NCBI GenBank assembly: GCA_019412865.1
Contig: DXOJ01000191.1
Location: 1-8,993 of the forward strand
Direction of reading: 5' to 3'
Length of the DNA: 8,993 bases
Origin: Bacteroides sp.
GTDB lineage: Bacteria; Bacteroidota; Bacteroidia; Bacteroidales; Bacteroidaceae
The notes under the pieces are model-generated. The model did no database searches. It was not told the DNA's origin and saw nothing but the letters and a program-made list of their open reading frames with translations. Within the stretch, counting starts at the first letter, position 1. The number at the start of each line of letters is the position of its first letter. The position numbers and the translations under genes were made by a program. Shown here piece after piece: positions 5,453 to 8,993 of this stretch.

Positions 5453-6829
5453 ATGAGTCTTAACATTGCAAAAAGTAATAAGAAACGTGTCGTTATAGTA
5501 GGCGGTGGTTTCGGTGGCTTAAAATTAGCTAACAAGCTGAAAAAGTCAGGCTTTCAAGTCGTATTGGTAGACAAGAACAACTATCATCAGTTTCCCCCTT
5601 TGATTTATCAGGTGGCTTCGGCCGGTATGGAACCTACTTCCATCTCTTTCCCCTTTCGTAAAATATTCCAGCGCCGGAAAGATTTCTATTTCCGTATGGC
5701 GGAAGTACGTGCCATTTTCCCGGAAAAGAATATGATACAGACTTCCATCGGAAAAGCAGAATATGATTATCTGGTGTTGGCTGCAGGAACTACAACCAAC
5801 TTTTTCGGTAATAAACATATTGAAGAAGAAGCCATGCCGATGAAAAATGTTTCGGAAGCAATGGGATTGAGAAATGCTCTTCTTGCCAATCTGGAACGTG
5901 CCTTAACTTGCTCAACCAAACAGGAACAACAAGAGTTGATGAATATCGTCATTGTAGGAGGTGGAGCAACCGGAATAGAGGTAGCCGGAATACTTTCCGA
6001 AATGAAGAAATTTGTCCTGCCCAAAGATTATCCTGATATGCCGAGTAGCTTGATGCATATATATCTGATTGAGGCCGGGCCGCGACTGCTTGCTGGAATG
6101 TCGGAAGATTCTTCCGCTCATGCCGAACAGTTTCTCCGTGAAATGGGAGTAAATATCCTGTTGAACAAACGCGTTGTAGATTATCGTGACCATAAAGTGG
6201 TACTTGAAGATGGTACGGAGATTGCTACGCGTACTTTTATCTGGGTGAGCGGTGTTACCGGAGTGACTATCGGCAACATGGATCCTTCGTTGATAGGACG
6301 TGGTGGACGTATTAAGGTCGATTCGTTCAATCGCGTAGAGGGAATGAGTAATGTGTTTGTTATTGGTGACCAATGTATTCAGGTTACTGATGAAGATTAT
6401 CCGAACGGACATCCTCAATTGGCGCAAGTGGCTATCCAGCAAGGAGAATTGTTGGCAAAGAATCTGATACGTATGGAGAAAGGACGGGAGATGAAACCTT
6501 TCCATTACCGTAATCTGGGTTCGATGGCGACTGTAGGACGTAATCGTGCCGTGGCAGAGTTTAGTAAAGTAAAAATGCAGGGATGGTTTGCCTGGGTGAT
6601 GTGGCTGGTTGTTCATCTGCGCTCTATTCTTGGGGTACGCAATAAGGTTATTGTGCTCTTGAATTGGGTATGGAATTATTTCACTTACGATCAGTCTATG
6701 CGTATGATTGTCTATGCCCGTAAAGCAAAAGAGATTCGTGATCGTGAAAAGGTGGAGGAAACTACCCATTGGGGGAAAGAACTGGTACAAGAGGAAAAGA
6801 ACCCCTCTATTACATCATCATCCAAGTAG
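5453..6829 (+). CDS. ndh: Type II NADH:quinone oxidoreductase (NDH-2)
   Basis: Starting at ATG 5453 gives 458 residues. An in-frame TTG at 5432 would add seven poorly conserved residues and was set aside. NDH-2 passes electrons from NADH through FAD to membrane quinone without pumping protons. The FAD motif is VVIVGGGFGGLKLA (13-26), with acidic D40 at the end of the second strand. The NAD motif is IVIVGGGATGIEVAG (165-179), with E207 in LIEAG, consistent with NADH preference. VFVIGD (301-306) is the second FAD contact, and AQVAIQQG (324-331) is the conserved quinone-site AQxAxQ motif. Residues about 372-425 (GWFAWVMWLVVHL..., LLNWVWNYFTY) are aromatic, amphipathic helices that anchor the enzyme to the membrane face. 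The polar tail (425-458) is not conserved. No calcium-binding EF-hand insert is present. The gene appears monocistronic, between the repeat-bearing leader and a strong terminator. Confidence 0.92.
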   Translation: MSLNIAKSNKKRVVIVGGGFGGLKLANKLKKSGFQVVLVDKNNYHQFPPLIYQVASAGMEPTSISFPFRKIFQRRKDFYFRMAEVRAIFPEKNMIQTSIGKAEYDYLVLAAGTTTNFFGNKHIEEEAMPMKNVSEAMGLRNALLANLERALTCSTKQEQQELMNIVIVGGGATGIEVAGILSEMKKFVLPKDYPDMPSSLMHIYLIEAGPRLLAGMSEDSSAHAEQFLREMGVNILLNKRVVDYRDHKVVLEDGTEIATRTFIWVSGVTGVTIGNMDPSLIGRGGRIKVDSFNRVEGMSNVFVIGDQCIQVTDEDYPNGHPQLAQVAIQQGELLAKNLIRMEKGREMKPFHYRNLGSMATVGRNRAVAEFSKVKMQGWFAWVMWLVVHLRSILGVRNKVIVLLNWVWNYFTYDQSMRMIVYARKAKEIRDREKVEETTHWGKELVQEEKNPSITSSSK

Positions 6830-6836
6830 ACAAGCT

Positions 6837-6850
6837 TCCTGTCGACAGGA
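6837..6850. repeat. 14-bp perfect palindrome after ndh
   Basis: TCCTGTCGACAGGA reads the same on both strands and begins 8 bp after the ndh stop codon. It would fold only with a very tight loop. It precedes the main terminator by 31 bp and could be an mRNA 3' structure or a protein-binding site. Confidence 0.4.
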
Positions 6851-6881
6851 TGATAGATGCTATTCTGAACGGTAAATTCGT

Positions 6882-6916
6882 ACAGGGTGTCCGATATCGG
6901 ACACCCTGTGTTTTTT
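6882..6916 (+). terminator. Strong intrinsic terminator of ndh (28-bp perfect palindrome)
   Basis: Positions 6882-6909 form a perfect 28-bp palindrome, with ACAGGGTGTCCG as left arm and its exact complement as right arm around an ATAT loop. A G and six Ts (6911-6916) follow. A 12-bp GC-rich stem with a tetraloop and T-run is close to ideal for a rho-independent terminator of ndh. Confidence 0.9.
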
Positions 6917-6953
6917 GTTATATTCTATTTATCAGTTACTTACGGTTTTGGCA

Positions 6954-6961
6954 TAGATTTG
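6954..6961 (+). promoter_or_regulatory. Bacteroides -7 element for the efflux operon
   Basis: TAGATTTG matches the -7 consensus TAnnTTTG exactly, about 50 bp before the HlyD-family ATG. The -33 element is poor: TTTA at 6928-6931 is the nearest match, at 22 bp spacing. The promoter may therefore be weak or activator-dependent. Confidence 0.5.
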
Positions 6962-7010
6962 GTATATGAAGTACCGAATTGATACATCATAAAATAGTAA
7001 ATGATCGGAT

Positions 7011-8258
7011 ATGGACAGAGAAATTCCTAAAGAGGTACGTCAAAAAGAACGTAATAAGAAGATAATTCGTTATTCATCCATTGGAGTGGCAAGTATTATT
7101 GTCATCGGTGTACTTATATCTGTATTAAGGGCAGGAGTGGAGGCAAAGGATCTTGTCTTTTCCACAGTCGATAAAGGGGTGATTGAGGTAAGTGTCAGTG
7201 CTTCCGGTAAGGTTGTCCCTGCCTTTGAAGAAATTATTAATTCTCCGATCAACAGTCGTATTATTGAAGTCTATAAAAAAGGGGGAGATAGCGTAGACGT
7301 AGGTACTCCGATTCTGAAACTGGACCTTCAGAGTACGGAAATTGAATATAAGAAGCTGCTGGACGAGGAACAGATGCGTCAGTATAAACTCGATCAGCTT
7401 CGTGTCAATAATCAGACGAAACTTTCCGATATGGCAATGCAGATTAAAGTGTCGGCAATGAAATTGAGTCGGATGAAAGTGGAGTTGAGAAATGAACACT
7501 ATCTGGACAGCCTCGGTGCAGGAACAACAGATAAAGTACGCCAGGCTGAATTGAGCTATAATGTGGCTCAATTAGAGTACGAACAACTTCAGCAACAATA
7601 TAAAAATGAGAAGGAAGTAGCTGCTGCCGAATTGAAAGTTCAGGAGCTTGATTTTAATATCTTTCGCAAGAGCCTTTCCGAAAAGAAACGTACGTTGGAT
7701 GATGCACAAATCCGTTCCCCGCGTAAAGCTATTCTTACCTATATTAATAACCAAATTGGTGTACAGATTTCCGAAGGCGGACAGGTGGCTATCATTTCTG
7801 ATTTGAGCCATTTTAAAGTGGAAGGCGAGATTGCGGATACGTACGGTGATCGTGTAGCAGCCGGAGGAAAAGCAATTGTTAAGATAGGGAGCGACAAACT
7901 GGAAGGGACAGTTAGCAGTGTTACACCACTATCCAAGAATGGTGTGATATCATTTACCGTTCAGTTGAAAGAAGATAATCACCGCCGCTTACGTTCCGGA
8001 CTAAAGACAGATGTTTATGTGATGAATGCTGTGAAGGAAGATGTAATGCGCATAGCCAATGGCTCTTTCTATGTGGGACGCGGTGAATATGAACTTTTTG
8101 TCTGCAACTCGGATAATGAACTGGTAAAACGTAAAATACAGTTAGGAGATTCTAATTTTGAATATGTAGAAGTGTTGAGCGGATTGCAACCGGGTGATAA
8201 AGTAGTAGTAAGCGATATGAGTGCTTATAAGAACAAGAATAAGTTGAAAATTAAATAA
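7011..8258 (+). CDS. HlyD/MacA-type periplasmic adaptor (efflux RND/ABC subunit)
   Basis: This 415-residue membrane-fusion protein bridges an inner-membrane transporter and an outer-membrane channel. A basic cytoplasmic N-terminus (KEVRQKERNKKIIR) precedes a single membrane helix at about 20-39, with no lipoprotein cysteine. The two lipoyl half-motifs lie at about 76-108 (INSPINSRIIEVYKKGGDSV, VGTPILKL) and 232-267 (AQIRSPRKAILTYI...SEGGQVAII). They flank a long helical hairpin (about 108-230), rich in charged heptad-like segments. The beta-barrel domain (LSHFKVEGEIADTYGDRV..., about 265-340) and membrane-proximal domain (LQPGDKVVVSD, 392-402) follow. The ABC ATPase gene starts 17 bp later, so the transport partner is an ABC exporter of MacAB type rather than an RND pump. 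The cargo is unknown. The start at 7011 is the first in-frame ATG after the promoter element. Confidence 0.88.
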   Translation: MDREIPKEVRQKERNKKIIRYSSIGVASIIVIGVLISVLRAGVEAKDLVFSTVDKGVIEVSVSASGKVVPAFEEIINSPINSRIIEVYKKGGDSVDVGTPILKLDLQSTEIEYKKLLDEEQMRQYKLDQLRVNNQTKLSDMAMQIKVSAMKLSRMKVELRNEHYLDSLGAGTTDKVRQAELSYNVAQLEYEQLQQQYKNEKEVAAAELKVQELDFNIFRKSLSEKKRTLDDAQIRSPRKAILTYINNQIGVQISEGGQVAIISDLSHFKVEGEIADTYGDRVAAGGKAIVKIGSDKLEGTVSSVTPLSKNGVISFTVQLKEDNHRRLRSGLKTDVYVMNAVKEDVMRIANGSFYVGRGEYELFVCNSDNELVKRKIQLGDSNFEYVEVLSGLQPGDKVVVSDMSAYKNKNKLKIK

Positions 8259-8275
8259 ACTAAATACTAGAAGTT

Positions 8276-8941
8276 ATGATAACATTGAACTCTCTTTCTA
8301 AGATTTATCGTACGGACGAGATTGAAACAGTAGCATTGGAGAATGTGAATCTGACGGTAGAACGTGGAGAATTTCTAAGTATAATGGGACCTTCCGGATG
8401 TGGAAAATCCACCCTGCTGAACATAATGGGATTGCTTGATGCACCTACAATGGGAATGGTGGAAATCAACGGGATACGTACCGAAGGAATGAAAGACAAG
8501 GAACTGGCGGTTTTTCGTAATAAAACGCTCGGTTTTGTATTTCAGTCTTTTCATTTGATTAATTCGTTGAATGTGATGGATAATGTAGAGTTGCCTTTAC
8601 TTTATCGTCGTGTTGGCAGTAGTGAGCGAAAGCGGTTGGCACAAGAGGTGCTGGAAAAAGTGGGGTTAAGTCATCGTATGAGGCATTTCCCTACACAACT
8701 TTCCGGTGGTCAGTGCCAACGTGTTGCTATTGCCCGTGCTATTATCGGTAATCCCGAAATAATCCTTGCCGATGAGCCGACAGGTAACTTGGATTCAAAG
8801 ATGGGAGCTGAAGTAATGGAGCTGCTTCATCGGCTGAATAAAGAAGACGGACGCACCATCGTCATGGTTACCCATAATGAAGAACAGGCGAAACAGACTT
8901 CCCGCACCATTCGTTTCTTTGACGGACGTCAGGTACAGTAG
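8276..8941 (+). CDS. ABC transporter ATP-binding protein, MacB/LolD/FtsE-like
   Basis: This 221-residue free-standing nucleotide-binding domain is full length for the MacB/LolD class and energises an exporter with the upstream HlyD protein. The order is complete: Walker A GPSGCGKST (38-46), Q-loop Q90 in FVFQSFHLI, signature LSGGQ (142-146), Walker B IILADEP (162-168, catalytic E167), D-loop NLDS (171-174) and switch H200 in VMVTHNEEQA. The residue after the signature is cysteine (LSGGQCQRVAIARA), where many relatives have glutamine; this is unlikely to abolish activity. No membrane segment is fused, so permease subunit(s) should lie downstream, past the window edge. The 17-bp gap after the adaptor gene indicates one transcript. 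Family is certain; the substrate cannot be told. Confidence 0.93.
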   Translation: MITLNSLSKIYRTDEIETVALENVNLTVERGEFLSIMGPSGCGKSTLLNIMGLLDAPTMGMVEINGIRTEGMKDKELAVFRNKTLGFVFQSFHLINSLNVMDNVELPLLYRRVGSSERKRLAQEVLEKVGLSHRMRHFPTQLSGGQCQRVAIARAIIGNPEIILADEPTGNLDSKMGAEVMELLHRLNKEDGRTIVMVTHNEEQAKQTSRTIRFFDGRQVQ

Positions 8942-8993
8942 GAACCTGCGTTTTATACATAAAACTAAATAGAAAAATAGATTGATATATCTC
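8942..8993 (+). other. Intergenic edge with inverted repeat
   Basis: The last 52 bp carry no start codon that can be assigned. GTTTTAT (8950-8956) and ATAAAAC (8959-8965) form an A/T-rich inverted repeat with a 2-bp centre. It has no GC stem or T-run, so it does not look like a terminator. The exporter operon probably continues into permease genes beyond the edge. Confidence 0.35.

Noticed and set aside
5912..6790. 292-codon open frame on the minus strand, antisense to ndh
   Set aside because: The composition is odd for a protein (rich in His, Tyr, Ser and Ile), and it shows no recognisable domain. The plus-strand ndh across the same bases has all NDH-2 motifs, so this is a shadow frame.
6947..6950. 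TTTG at 6947-6950 as the -33 element of the efflux operon
   Set aside because: It is only 3 bp from the -7 match at 6954, far short of the 19-21 bp spacing of Bacteroides promoters.

Overview
This window looks like a chromosomal segment of a gut Bacteroides or close relative. The evidence is that several upstream regions fit the Bacteroidetes promoter pattern (TTTG, 19-21 bp, TAnnTTTG), Shine-Dalgarno sites are mostly weak, and the protein set is typical: a one-TM HlyD/MacA-type subunit paired with a MacB-like ATPase, a GH73-LysM secreted protein, and a C-terminal-helix NDH-2. I see no rRNA, tRNA, CRISPR, phage or transposase. Codon and base use look even throughout.

The left half (about 167-4241) is five genes on the minus strand. 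In transcription order they are cytidine deaminase (cdd), an AraC-family regulator starting 2 bp after the cdd stop, an RclC-like DUF417 membrane protein, an RclA-like flavin disulfide reductase, and a PAT-type GNAT acetyltransferase. The RclA and RclC calls rest on close sequence resemblance to the E. coli reactive-chlorine-resistance proteins. A regulator sits immediately upstream, as in the enterobacterial rcl locus, but all genes here run co-directionally, rclB is absent, and the regulator does not obviously match RclR. A separate promoter is visible in front of rclC.

The right half is on the plus strand. A secreted N-acetylglucosaminidase with two LysM modules is divergent from cdd, with facing promoters. 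It is followed by a 174-bp intergenic region holding four exact-period 22-bp degenerate tandem repeats, then a type II NADH:quinone dehydrogenase ending in a near-ideal intrinsic terminator built on a 28-bp perfect palindrome. Next is a HlyD/MacA-type adaptor and MacB/LolD-type ABC ATPase operon that probably continues past the window edge with its permease(s).

The most notable items are the Bacteroides rcl-like locus with its own candidate operator, and the 22-bp tandem array upstream of ndh. The other intergenic structures are weaker and are reported separately. All functional calls come from reading motifs by eye; no alignments or searches were run.
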